Positions 24,876-35,719 of a stretch of DNA of 64,000 bases are shown here, in pieces. The notes beneath the pieces were generated by a model, which was not told the DNA's origin, made no database searches, and saw only the letters and a list, made by a program, of their open reading frames with translations. The DNA lies in assembly GCA_948099385.1 (NCBI GenBank), contig CANUEZ040000179.1, forward strand, positions 10,186,001-10,250,000, given 5' to 3'. Made by a program: the position numbers and the translations under genes. The stretch comes from Fasciola hepatica (taxonomy: Eukaryota > Platyhelminthes > Trematoda > Plagiorchiida > Fasciolidae). Each line of letters starts with the position of its first letter. Within the stretch, counting starts at the first letter, position 1.

Positions 24876-26130
24876 CCATGAGTGTGACCCTTTAAAAAGC
24901 TTTACAGTAGATTCACCTCTACAGTGGAGTTTCCAGTCACCCATGTGGGTGAAACGAAGCTCGTAGACAACTTCTTTCTTATGGAAACGAATTTGGTTCT
25001 CAAGATAAGTCATATGCAACGAAACAAAGCCGATCGCCCTGATGCCAGACCACGTAATCGGAAAATGACTAACCCAGTTTAACAGCAACATGTTGGCACA
25101 CGCAACCGAAACCTGTCCAACTTCACGCAACGTGTTTCGTACAGGTCCAGTGTAAGATCAGTCAGATATGGGCGGCCCACAAAATAGGACAAATCCTAAC
25201 CAATCAGATGAGTCGGTGGCTAAGTAATTCAAACAACCGGGTCAAAGTAGAGGTACCCCGAAGAGTTTCTCGAAATTTGCCTTTCTGCTTAAAATACGGG
25301 GTAGAACCATTCAGCTGTGATTCTTGACGTACTCCCGGTTCGCTGGTGCACCGACTTTACGGGAGTTTCGGAAAAGGGAATGAGATTGTGTGTGGTGCTG
25401 GCCTTGCCAACAGCATCTTCCGTTCAAACTTCACTGGAGCCAAAGGCTTAGAACTTTTGGATCAATTCGGCACTTTCTTTAGTCGACCAAACCACAATTC
25501 TCAAATACGGTACACCCGTGCAATTCGGACAAAATTAAGCATCTACCCAGAAGAACATTATCTTCATTACCTAGCCTTTCAAAGGGAAGGAAGTTTTTCC
25601 AAAGTTGATCTTCTTTTGAAAGGTGCAGATGGGACCGACATAGATCCATCGACCATTCCATCCATCCCTATCTAGCTTAGCCACACCATCCGTTTCGGTA
25701 ATATCTAACGGTACTCATTTATTTTATTGTGCTTCAGGCTTGCAGCATGTTGGAAGGACTGAGGGCCGTTTGTCTGCTAAGATAAATTATCATTGCCCAG
25801 AAAACTTATCGCTCAAGAAAGGGGATAGGGTTGAGGTATGGTAGGGGGAGAAAGCCGAGAGGTGCGCCAGCACTGACCAGTGGTGATCAAACAGTCATCA
25901 TGGGGAATTTTTTGACCTTCATGTTCAGAGATCGAATTCTGCCATTGCCGCCTCGGTCACTTCCCTATTGGCTACGAATCCCTTTGGCAAGTATAATTAT
26001 TACGACTTTGTTTGTTGGAAACCTGGTCTAATTGCAGTTGACTTTTTTCCAGACCAATTATTAACCTAATAGAGTCTGATCTGTATATCCGAAAGATTTT
26101 TGTGAGGCAATCTGTTTTGTAATTGAGTAG
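24876..26130. other. No recognisable gene
   Basis: A 109-codon plus-strand frame at 25346-25675 has no motif I recognise. The rest is short frames. Confidence 0.4.
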
Positions 26131-26133
26131 TAG

Positions 26134-26352
26134 GAGATTAGATTTGTGTATAATGTGATTCATCATGCAGCTTGAACGCTCAACTCACCATTGAAAACCA
26201 TGGAAGCACTGTACAGCTGTTTCATCCTTGGTGGGAATCATCAGCAGTGCACATCCCCCGAGCCCCCACGGGGACTCGAACCCGGGGTGAACGATTGTGG
26301 ATCGAACACCTTAACCGCAAGGCTATCCGGGTTGGCTGTCAACGGTTTGTTG
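26134..26352 (-). repeat. SINE family B, left member of head-to-head pair
   Basis: On the minus strand this holds the tRNA-like head (AGCCAACCCGGATAGCCTTG, a B box inside CCCGGGTTCGAGTCC), then CAGCAGTGC-type sequence, GATGAAACAGCTGTACAG and a tail ending TACACAAATC. It is nearly identical to the right member. Confidence 0.8.
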
Positions 26353-26404
26353 AACATTTACAGTACATGATATAGCACCTTTCCGTCACTGGCTTTTGAA
26401 CGGT

Positions 26405-26612
26405 AACAACCGTTGAGAGCCAGCCCGGATAGCCTTGCGGTTAAGGTGATCGATTCACCATCGTTCACCCCGGGTTCGAGTCCCCGTGGGGGATCGGAGG
26501 ATGTGCACTGCTGATGATTCCCAACAAGGATGAAACAGCTGTACAGTGCTTCCATGGTTTTCAATGGTGAGTTGAGCATTCAAGCTGCATGATGAATCAT
26601 ATTATATACAAA
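26405..26612 (+). repeat. SINE family B, right member of head-to-head pair
   Basis: A-box-like TAGCCTTGCGGTTA and B box GGTTCGAGTCC sit in the head, then GATGATTCCCAACAAGGATG, GATGAAACAGCTGTACAG, GGTGAGTTGAGCATTC and a tail TATATACAAATC. The tRNA-like head faces that of the left member across a spacer of about 52 bp. Confidence 0.8.
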
Positions 26613-26799
26613 TCTGTTTTGTGTTCGTAGACAAGTGTTTGTGTGTGTCACATCGCCTGTCCGGCTGCGATAACCTCGCATGTATCTAATCTGACTCACC
26701 TCCCATCTGCCCTGTTTGTTGTACAGTGATTGTTCGTTTGTGAATGAACACCACTCATAATAGTTGAGCCAACAGGACATTTGGAAGTTGATCCAACCC

Positions 26800-27005
26800 C
26801 GAATCTCGTAAGCCGTAGTAACAGGAAGATCAAAGCTGTAGAATTCTCTCGTATGATCAAGCGTATCAATTGGTAAATCGTAGGTTAACCAAACACAGCT
26901 GACTTTTGTCGAATCTGGTCTTTTTGGTCCGGACCGGCTGAGGTTTCTCACCGTACGCGGTCGTGAAGCCGTACTCTACCGGGTCCTGTGAACTGTATGC
27001 CCAAT
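26800..27005 (+). repeat. Dispersed repeat family F, copy 5
   Basis: Contains AGGAAGATCAAAGCTGTAGA, AATTGGTAAATCGTAGG, TTAACCAAACACAGC and CGGTCGTGAAGCCGTACT, in family order. The ATAAATATG segment is lost. Confidence 0.5.
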
Positions 27006-27324
27006 CCCCACAAAGTGGTATTAGCTGTTCCGAAACTGAAATATTAGTTCAGTTATTCACAATGATGCATACAACCAGCGTCCGGACCAACTTACAATTA
27101 CGCGCGATATCAGAAAACGAAGTCAAACGGATTAAAATTAATTAATTCTGGCAGTACTTATGAACGTCAGCGGTGAGATGGTGGAAAAATATAGACTGTA
27201 ACTGATGGCTTCGACCATGTAGTTTATCGGATATCTGAAGAGTACACTGAGCCTCTAGGGCTTACTTGCTTTACTTTATAATGCAGAGAACTCCTACGAG
27301 GCAATACAATGTATTATTATCTTT

Positions 27325-27487
27325 TTCACTTCCCTAATTTATTATACGTCAAGGTAAAACAATTCTGGAAGGAAGTTGAGGCTAGTGAAAGGCTGCCGAA
27401 TGGAGAGATGACCGGCAATGATAGGAATCGAACCGCGGTTGTAACGGTAGATTTCACCGTGATGACTGTTTGACCACCGCAGACTTC
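27325..27487 (-). repeat. SINE family A copy
   Basis: The minus strand has GCGGTGGTCAAACAGTCATC, CGCGGTTCGATTCC, TTTCACTAGCC and AATTCCTTCC-type signature segments, with a tail near GGGAAGTGAAAAAG. Confidence 0.7.
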
Positions 27488-27489
27488 AT

Positions 27490-28740
27490 GCCTTTATCTA
27501 TAAAAGCTCTTGTTACTAAGATACGAAGTGGCTTCCTCGGCGTCATTCGGCTTTCTGTTCGAGCTAGTACCTGTGTCCCCGTGTACAAAAAAGTGCTACC
27601 GATAGGGCAGCAGGAAGTTCGTGTGTTCGGATCCGATGGTCGATCGAGCGATTTGTATACCTCTTGAATGGTGGTATGCCTGTCATAGATTCTCCGGGGT
27701 GTTCTAGGGAATATCACTCCTCTCGGGATAACTGGATAAAAGACAACGACTTTACTTGGTGGCGGACTACTTTCGCGCAAGTCACTTTGCTGTCTGTGAG
27801 CTGTTGTGGCTTTTATGTAGGGGTTCGTTGTTATGCCAAAACTCGCAACGCGTTCTAACAAAATCACTGATCGTCCACGACTGTGTATTCGGTGAGTTGT
27901 TGCTCACTTATTCGGGACTGACCATTGGTGTGGTCAATTTCCTCTCCACGACCTGAGGACGCGTCCGGTAGCATTCAGTTATGCTCTGCCTTTCCACCGG
28001 GCCTCGGGAGTCGCGGCATATGTTCCTTCTACAACAAAGTTTTGCATGTATGACCAGAGAGGGTTCAATAGTCATCATAATAAACTTGAGATTTTGCATA
28101 CCTGGGTTCGAACATTGCGACTGCCAATCACTGACCCGTCGGGCATAACTACGAAGTAAATTACGGGGGTAAGGGAATACTGACAGAAGTGGGTTATCAC
28201 GTGATAGAGGCTACACAGAGAATTAATGGCTAGAGTCAGTCCGTGTCAAATTATTCGTCCGGTTTCAGGCAGCGGTACGCAGTCTGGTAGGTGAGAATAA
28301 AGCTGAGGGTTCTCCTTAACGTAGCTGACTATGTATATATGCTATGGCTCATCCTTGTACAGTGAACTTGAGGAGGAATTTTGCTCAACGATCGCGTAAA
28401 CCAACAGTGTCCGATTTCACCCTGAAGGCATTGGCTATTCACGCCCGGTTTGTAACGCAAATTGCAGATGAGTTGGCAATAATCATAAAATGAATTATAC
28501 AAATTTTTTCGCCCAAATGTCAGCCATTCAATTGTACCTGCAATTATACGCACACACATACAGAGAGAGAGAGAGAGAAAAAAAAAAGGAAAAACGTTAT
28601 ATTTACTTTCATGGTTAGAATAGGAGTATGCCTCTATTTGTATGTGCAACGCATTTTTGAACCGCTTGGTTAGAATCAGTAGTTGTCAAGACAATGACAG
28701 TCGGTAGAGCCCACTCGCGGCCGCAGTCACAGCGACAGCA
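27490..28740. other. No recognisable gene; one anonymous 137-codon frame
   Basis: The minus-strand frame 27867-27454 runs into the SINE and carries no motif I recognise. A B-box-like GGGTTCGAAC at about 28102 could mark a worn tRNA-derived repeat. 28563-28588 is a (GA)n/A tract. Confidence 0.35.
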
Positions 28741-28745
28741 TGTCC

Positions 28746-28748
<3 letters not shown>

Positions 28749-28798
<50 letters not shown>
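28749..28798. repeat. (AC)25 microsatellite
   Basis: Uninterrupted dinucleotide run. Confidence 0.95.
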
Positions 28799-28799
<1 letters not shown>

Positions 28800-28800
<1 letters not shown>

Positions 28801-29759
28801 GCGTCATTCACTAGCGGGAATATTTATGCAAGCAAGCGAAAGAACGACTGACTGAGCCAACAATCTGCACGCGAAATGGGGTGATAGGCAGAGGTGAGGG
28901 GATGGAGGTTAGATGCGAGGACGTTGAAAGGTAGTTTGATTGCATTTTTGTTGCCGAGTTTTGTGTCGACGAGGCATTGCCACAACAGTCATTAGCTGCC
29001 GATTTCTTTTCCAGCTCTTTCGCAGTCCATCTGGCTATGAAACAAATACCAGCGCAGTATCATTTAATGCGTGCGTGCCGTTTTATACTGCACCGAGATG
29101 ACACTACCGTACAGGTGTGTGTGTGTGTGTGTGTGTATTTGTGTGCGTATGTAGGTGATTAGCATCTCACATTACACCCATGGTGCAATGTTGATGACAA
29201 TTGTACTGGCAAGCCGATGTGGGTAGAAGAAAATAAAACGAATGATATGCGGAACTGACAAGGTGCGTTGGGAGTTGACAGAGCAGAGGGGGCGGGATGG
29301 GCTTTGGGCTAAAAAGACAAAAAGACAACTGAGTAAAATAGTCGATCGTTAGCTTGGCAGCCAAGAGGCCGACGCAAACACTTGTGGAGGTGGTGGTGGA
29401 GTGGAGTGGAGTGGACGCGGACGCGGACGCGGACGCGGGCGATAGAGACAACAGCAAACAGTGAAAACGTGGTATCGAAAAGGTGGGGAACAAACCAACG
29501 GACAGAAATGGACAGGGCTACTCCGAAGAGTAGCACAAATAGGGTACACACTCACCGTGCATAGGAGTTAACAAAAATGAACACGATTCAGTGAAAGTTA
29601 TCAAAACAGAAGCCGCAATAGTCTCAGTTGTCAATAGTTGATTGGGTCGTCGTGACTAAAACGAGCTTCTGATGTGTTTTGGTTGGGTGGTAGGAGCAAA
29701 AACGATAACTGGGTAGTGACGATTAGATGGCTGCACCTCTGAGCTTCTGGGCTTGGATA

Positions 29760-29804
<45 letters not shown>

Positions 29805-30415
29805 TGATCGTCTAACTAACTGTTGACTATAAATAAAACACTCACTGAACCAGTGAATGATCGGTGGTGTCGAACAAGAAAGAAAAGCACATAAAAGGAG
29901 CGGGGTGTCTGTGGTAAATCAGTGGGCATCACACGTGATACGGCCAGGTACGGTGTCCTGGTTACATTCGCTGAGGCATGTCAACCAACCAGGATAGCTG
30001 AGGACAGGTACAGTAAAAGCTCACTGTAATTGGTCAACTTGTGATATATCAATTATTTTCTTCGATTCAGCATATTTATACAAGCCAATTCTGCAATACA
30101 ATTAACGAGCTATCCCACAACCTTGGTCTTCTTGCTACTTCGGTTCTTCTGCGGTGTGTATTTGATCAATACGGAACATGGGGTTAGTGTTATTTCGTTA
30201 GGGGAGCATAGTAATGACCAATTTGGAGGCCTCCATCTTGGTGTTCGTTTAAAGCAAGTTTCCGATCCGGACGAGTCACCTACTGAGCTGAGCTCAAGAG
30301 GGTTTTTTTTGTTTTGCTGATCGAACATGAGCAACACTTGCAGAAGATCCGTGAACCTTTCATACTGCTACATTTAGTTCAGTGGTTAGGTTTTGTAAGT
30401 AGCCATGTTGCCGTT
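28800..30415. other. No recognisable gene; (GT)n tracts and a minisatellite
   Basis: (GT)n at 29115-29136 and 29763-29803. At 29398-29440 about three to four GTGGA units are followed by about four CGCGGA units. No protein domain was seen. Confidence 0.55.
29763..29803. repeat. (GT)n microsatellite
   Basis: About 20 uninterrupted GT units. Confidence 0.95.
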
Positions 30416-30418
30416 TGG

Positions 30419-30637
30419 CTAACGCAATTGTAGGTCTAAGAGATACACTTGCTGAACTGTGCGCATGAATTTCTCTGGGCTTTGTGGTTTTAGATCAAAC
30501 ACGCTTAACTCTCCGCGAAGGATAACTGGTCCTTGCCAAGTATATTGATAACCTGGACGCCCATAATCAGCGGAGAGGTCAAAGTCAAACCTGAGGCCAA
30601 CACTCCCATCAGTACGGACGAGCACAAGGATGGCCAC
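30419..30637 (-). other. Candidate terminal exon of an unknown gene (weak)
   Basis: The minus strand reads 72 codons without an interruption and with balanced composition, including LRFDFDLSADYGRPGYQYTW and EKFMRTVQQVYLLDLQLR before a stop. It begins immediately after a CAG at 30640-30638 that could be a splice acceptor, and it has no ATG start. I recognise no family. An overlapping minus-strand frame (30819-30505) is also long, so this could be chance or part of an unrecognised element. Confidence 0.2.
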
Positions 30638-30659
30638 CTGCGTACTGAGGATGTCTCCT

Positions 30660-31478
30660 CGACTGGTAGCTCAAACTTTGCCACACAAAAGTCGATCTCA
30701 GCGATCAACAACCCATACAATTTCAGAACGATTATTCCATCTGTATAAACTAGGACGCGAATAAAATAAAAACGTGAAAACCAATAACCGTGATGACAAC
30801 AACTGACAGTCTTGCCCACACTGGTATGACATCATCGAGGTCACGAAAGGTAATAAGTGTTGAAAACTGTCACGTCGACTGCATGCGGTTGCATGCTGCT
30901 GATGATTACCTCACGATACCTTGAAACAACGAAAAGGGTAGGCTCAGAGTCCTTACATATTGTTTCTGGCCGCATAGAGAGTATTGTTCAAGCTAATAGC
31001 GATTGCTTGAGTGGTGGTTACATGCTGACCTTCACTTCACCGTGCATCGCGGACGAAGAACTTCATTTACATTGATTTTAGTAGCTATGAGAGAGAGAGT
31101 GTGCTGAGCTCAAAAAATTCGTGGATATGCTTCAGAAGTGATCGGTTCAGGTGGACAAGTCTTCCACTTTTGAAGTGGTGGTTCGGTCTGATGAGGTTCG
31201 CAAATGAAGTGATACTTCAGAACAAGTCGTACCAATCGTTTAAGACCTGAAGCGAACTACACAAAGAATTGCACTCTCTCCACCTTGAAGACTCAAACAT
31301 AGTGGTTGTGGAGAGAGGGACAGCTCGTGTTCAGTTATATGCGGCCAGCCATAAACGTGATTCCGACTCCGGACCTACTTAAACTTGTTTCAGCTGGACT
31401 AGTCTATATATATATATATATATATGACGTCTGTATGAGTTTGCAACTGTAAGTGTGATAATGGCATCTTGTATTCCT
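30660..31478. other. No recognisable gene
   Basis: Only short frames and the (TA)n tract at 31405-31425. Confidence 0.4.
31405..31425. repeat. Short (TA)n tract
   Basis: About ten TA units, 55 bp before a repeat-family E copy. Confidence 0.9.
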
Positions 31479-31810
31479 GTTGTCACGAATTCAACGTTCA
31501 CTTACAGGGTGCTCTCACGTAACACTGCTCGACTAGACCATCCTTGTGATTGGCTCGTGTGATGGTGCAACTGATGGAATCAAAGGTCATTTTGAGACAG
31601 CTTATCTCGATGAATTATGAATGACATCTGACACCGACCAGGAAGTCAGATAGCAAAAGTCATACAAACATATTTGATGTACAGGGCTCGCTAACTAATA
31701 TCACTTGTAAATGTGGTTAGGTGGTCAATATTATTTTGTTGATTCAGACGTGAATTGACTTGAATTTCTACTCAAAGTAAAAGTTTCACTGACAGCTGAG
31801 AAGTCATGGA
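31479..31810 (+). repeat. Dispersed repeat family E, copy 1
   Basis: About 330 bp that reappears reverse-complemented at 40010-40335. Shared blocks include TCACTTACAGGGTG, CGACTAGACCATCCTTGTGA, TGGCTCGTGTGATG, ATCAAAGGTCATTTTGA and GCTAACTAATATCAC. Identity looks like roughly 75-80 percent by eye. Confidence 0.7.
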
Positions 31811-32089
31811 AGATTTCACCACCACTCACTGACAGCCGTTTCTGGTGTCAACGTAACGTCCGTTAGATTCGTCTTCTTGTATGACTATTGCAGGTAGTGT
31901 AATAGCATTGAAACTGTTAAGACCGAAATTCCAAGAGACCATACTAAAGCACACTGCCTTTTCTCCTGTTCTGACTCCAAGCAGGCAATATCTAAACACC
32001 AACGACACAGAAGAGAAACGGGGAACAATCCTTGGAACGTAGTCGGACTAGTAAAGATATTGACACCATTGACTACAATATTGATGTGA

Positions 32090-32170
32090 TCTTTTATTTA
32101 CTTCCTTTTTATTGTATAATGAAGGTACACTATTTCAGGAAGAGACCCATTAGAGGCTGCGGATTGGGAA
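32090..32170 (-). repeat. SINE family A, 3' part only
   Basis: Contains the A-rich tail and CTTCCTGAAATAGTG segment (minus sense) and GCCTCTAATGGG, but no tRNA-like head. This is a 5'-truncated copy. Confidence 0.6.
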
Positions 32171-32218
32171 AAATACACTTAGACCTTGGTACCGTGCCTA
32201 TAAATGTGTCGTATGAGA

Positions 32219-32295
32219 TTCGTCGTCGTCGTGGTTGTTGTTGTTGTTGTTGCTACTACTACTACTGCTGCTGTTGTTGTTGTTGTTGTTGTTGT
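32219..32295. repeat. Compound trinucleotide repeat
   Basis: CGTCGTCGT, then (GTT)n, (ACT)n, (GCT)2-3 and (GTT)n again. Confidence 0.9.
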
Positions 32296-32299
32296 CCAC

Positions 32300-34590
32300 G
32301 CACACCCTGCTCCCCCGTGTTCGGACGGACTTTGTTGATACTGTATCGTGTTCGGAAATAGACTGTATCGACCGTACCTAGCTATAATTGAGTCAGTTGC
32401 GAAACCAAAGATAATCTATTCAAGATAGAAGGCGGCTTCGGCAGAAATATACGTTACTAATTAAGTTACCGGTAGTGTGACCAGATAAAAGTACAAACTT
32501 TACCATTTACCAAAAAATGGGCTCAAACAGCGGGATCGGGTCAATCGTCCAGTGATCGTTCCAATTCCCTATGCGCGGGGCTGAAAACGAATTGGGTAAC
32601 TGGAGGAGAGAGGATGCCACATAGACACAATAACCTACAGTCGTGGAGATCTGTCTTGTAGTGAAGACTACAGGAATGTCGTATCGTAGCCGAAACTGAG
32701 GCTGTCCGAATCTGCCTTCTTTATCACCCTCGTGTGCTTAAGAACAATTTGTGTGAGTGTTCTTAAGCCCAGGTGACTCAATCCCTCCCGCCCTCCCCCC
32801 TCCCCTCCATCTGACAACGAGCCACTGAATGAGGGGTGGGTGGGGGGAAACTAACATAACACGTGTGCAACCATCCACGCCTCCTGTCTTGAGTTAAGCC
32901 TAGACTACTTTTTGGTCACTACAAATTTTCATCGCCTCCACCTATTTGACTAACTTGTCCAACTCCTTTACTTGTCGTAAAATATGGGGGTTTAAGGACA
33001 TGGTCATAAATCACTGAAGACAAATTTGTCCACTAATCTGTGTTCTCAGAAAATTAGGAACAGCCTGGACCATAGGTGTTGTGCCATGACCGGGCCTTTC
33101 ATTTCGTGCCATGTACTGACAGTGGAAGCTATTTACCCATTGGGTGTGTGTTCATGCATGTCGTTTTATGCTTATCAGCAAGTCACGAGCCTCAAGTCGA
33201 CTGACTCTGACTGCCCTTGGCACTGATTAGCTGATTGATGTATGATCGACGTTTCGTTCAAATTTATGTTCGTGGATTTCGGATTATGGTTATCCGGTCA
33301 TGGTAACGGAATATATTCCTTTCCTACTGTGGTGGAGTGTGAGTCCTACTTATTGAATAAGTAAGCAGTCGATTGCTCCCCTAGGAAACTATGAACAGTT
33401 GTGGATTGGTATGAACAAATGCGCCTATGTCAAACGGACCAAACGCAATCAGGTAAATGACGTCATACGAACCATACGATTGTATCCTCTGGCTAGATAA
33501 CGACTACCTTCAAGTAGATCGGACCGCTGGAGTGCAAATAAGCATTGCTGTTCCTGTTGATCAGTTTTGATGGCTTCTGAATGAGTAATTTTGTGAACGT
33601 AACACTGGATGAGGGGATAATAAAGAGGCGGGAACTATGCCAGTGGGAGAAGTACCTTCATACGTGTCTGACGAATGCTGCACAGACCGATACATGTTGC
33701 TTTTGTTCAACGTGGATGGTGAATCGCAGTCTATCAGAAACACGTTACAGCCCACGAATTAGGGATACCTAAAACTCATTGCTTGAATATGATAAGAACT
33801 GTGCACCATCATTGTTTAGCCTGAGAAACCTGAGGTAGGTCTCTGACCCATCAATCTGAATAAGCTATGACGTGCATTGTCCTCCGAGGCTGCTAAGGTT
33901 CAGAGGATGGTTTTGTGGGGGGGGGGGGGGGGGGTTAGTACTTAACACGGCGAAAAGACATAAATGCCGTAACTAGAGGACTTGGCCGTATACAACTTGT
34001 CAAAATTTCGGATCAGAGCCCACAGGACTCAACTACCTGAGTGATAGGTAAACCTGGACAAATGGCTGGGTGTCACGGTCACTGGTACATTTGTACTCGA
34101 ACCGGTCATTAGCATGGATGTCCAGTGTATCTTTCGTCTGCACGCTTTCTGTTTATTTCATTTCCGAAGGCGTGACATTGCGAGATGTCTACTTCGTGCT
34201 TTTTTCATGATCCGGATCGATAACAGGACTACCCTGATCTACCGTGCTGACTGCCTCTTGATCTAAGAGTACTGTCTACAGCATACAGACGGAACTGCAT
34301 TATCCAGCCTCATTTCTGCCCGAACCGGAAGGCAATGCTTGGTCATGCCTATTGCTTGCACAGACAACGCTGTCTCAGTTACCGGGACTCGTGTAGTCAT
34401 GCGTTGATAAAAGAATTCCACGCGTACAGTGTTCTCATTCAGTTCAGTTCAATTTAGTTCAAGGAACCATGAACCATGCGAAGCGTGCGATGGCTTTGGC
34501 TGCTACCTGTTTGGGATAACCTCAATCGGAAACAAAGAGAAATGTCAGGAATATGAAAGGAGCAATAAAAGAACTAAAAATATTATTATC
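32300..34590. other. No recognisable gene; poly-G tract
   Basis: A run of about 18 G at 33917-33934. Otherwise short frames without identifiable domains. Confidence 0.4.
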
Positions 34591-34599
34591 AGGTCGATG

Positions 34600-34852
34600 A
34601 AGAAAGTTTGTGTGTGCAAGAGTACCACTGATAGTGACTTCTAGACATTTCCTCTAACGTATATAACCACCAAGTGGGAAGGTCTCTTGGACCCCACCCA
34701 GGAGGTCTAACACGCCATACATGGCAAAGTCCATAGGTTAGGCATTTCATACCTCTCTTCCTTGTCGTGGACTGGCCAGTCCTACTCATCTTCCAACGGC
34801 TGCTCACCTCAGCGAGCACGGCTAGCCGAGGAATCCTGTTAAACCAAACCAA
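34600..34852 (-). pseudogene. LINE C-terminal tail fragment
   Basis: The minus-strand frame from 34852 ends with CHVWRVRPPGWGPRDLPTWW, then TLEEMSRSHYQW. This fits the 'GPRD...WLxTLxDMxxxRxQWR' tail at the end of RTE-type flatworm LINE polyproteins. Nothing upstream on the minus strand shows a polymerase, as expected for a 5'-truncated insertion. The motif is short, so the call is moderate. Confidence 0.5.
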
Positions 34853-35079
34853 CTAAATTGATTATAGGGTTGATAATTGGACGAAATTACCTAATTATTA
34901 GAAATTTTTAGAAAAGGAATATATGTGTCTCACTTCATGTTTGAACAGACTCGAGTCTGGGCAACTTGAATCAGTAGATGCAATAGCTAAATCTGACCGT
35001 CCAGACTAGTTCGCATCAGTTGACAGTAAGTAAATAACATACCTAATGAGCTGGTACTAATCCATTGCTTTGTTAATAG

Positions 35080-35235
35080 TATTTACTCCCTTTCTGATAT
35101 GTGATAATTGCACAATATTTCGAGAAGCGGGTAGACACCACTTAAAGTCTGCCGAATAAGAAACTGACCATCGACAAAAGGCCTCGAACCAGTAACTAAA
35201 GGGTCTGAGTTTCAATCTGTTGACAGCAACTGGCC
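35080..35235 (-). repeat. SINE family A, diverged copy
   Basis: The minus strand carries TCAACAGATTGAAACTC, TACTGGTTCGAGGCC (B box), GGTCAGTTTCTTATTCGGCA and an AAAGGGAGTAAA-type tail. Confidence 0.55.
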
Positions 35236-35394
35236 ATCTGATGGGTTGAAATTAATTTTTTATCCGTAGGTGATCGCTGAGATTGACTTTTAGCTCGCGA
35301 AAGGATATTAGGAAGAACGAATCATATTTTCTTGTAGCTAGCTTGTGTTCATGCATTCGTGTTATAACCTTTTTCCTAGTCTGACCGATGCACT

Positions 35395-35524
35395 ATCTAG
35401 AAAACAGGAATAGCGAACAAGCTCGTTTTTCGTAACGTCATCCTCGTGGCTAATACAGTTACATTTATAGGTTAGAAATGCATAAATTATGAACAACGTC
35501 TGTGTGCTAAAGTGTGATTGGATG
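35395..35524. repeat. Hairpin left arm
   Basis: About 127 bp whose reverse complement is at 35588-35714, with a spacer of about 63 bp. The arms differ at only a handful of positions by eye. The outer ends carry GCGAACAAGCTCGTTTT, which recurs as GCGAACAAGCTCATTTT at 46784. Confidence 0.85.
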
Positions 35525-35587
35525 ATTATCAAAGTTGGTGTTGCGTAGTTAGGAAAGATAGGAGGGGAAATGTTGTTTCGTGGTGAC

Positions 35588-35714
35588 CATCCAATCACAC
35601 TTTAGCACACAGACGTTGTTCATAATTTATGCGTTTCTAACCTGTGAATAAAACTGTATTAGCCACGAGGATGATGTTACCGAAAACGAGCTTGTTCGCT
35701 ATTCGTGTTTTCTA
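35588..35714. repeat. Hairpin right arm, adjoining Penelope-like remnant
   Basis: Inverted copy of 35395-35524. It directly abuts the 3' side of the Penelope-like remnant, so the hairpin is probably two element ends in opposite orientation. Confidence 0.85.
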
Positions 35715-35719
35715 TATAT

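Noticed and set aside
25346..25675. A 109-codon plus-strand protein
   Set aside because: No recognised domain and no splice or promoter context; length is within chance expectation for 64 kb in six frames.
26416..26500. A functional tRNA gene
   Set aside because: The A and B boxes are good, but the same sequence is repeated inverted nearby and elsewhere with a common non-tRNA tail, so it is a SINE head.
27454..27867. A 137-codon minus-strand protein
   Set aside because: It ends inside a SINE, has no recognised motif and overlaps equally plausible plus-strand frames.
35640..35714. A hammerhead ribozyme in the 35.4-35.7 kb hairpin
   Set aside because: GAGGATGA...GAAAACG has a GAAA-like part but not CTGATGA, so it lacks the core; kept only as something to test.
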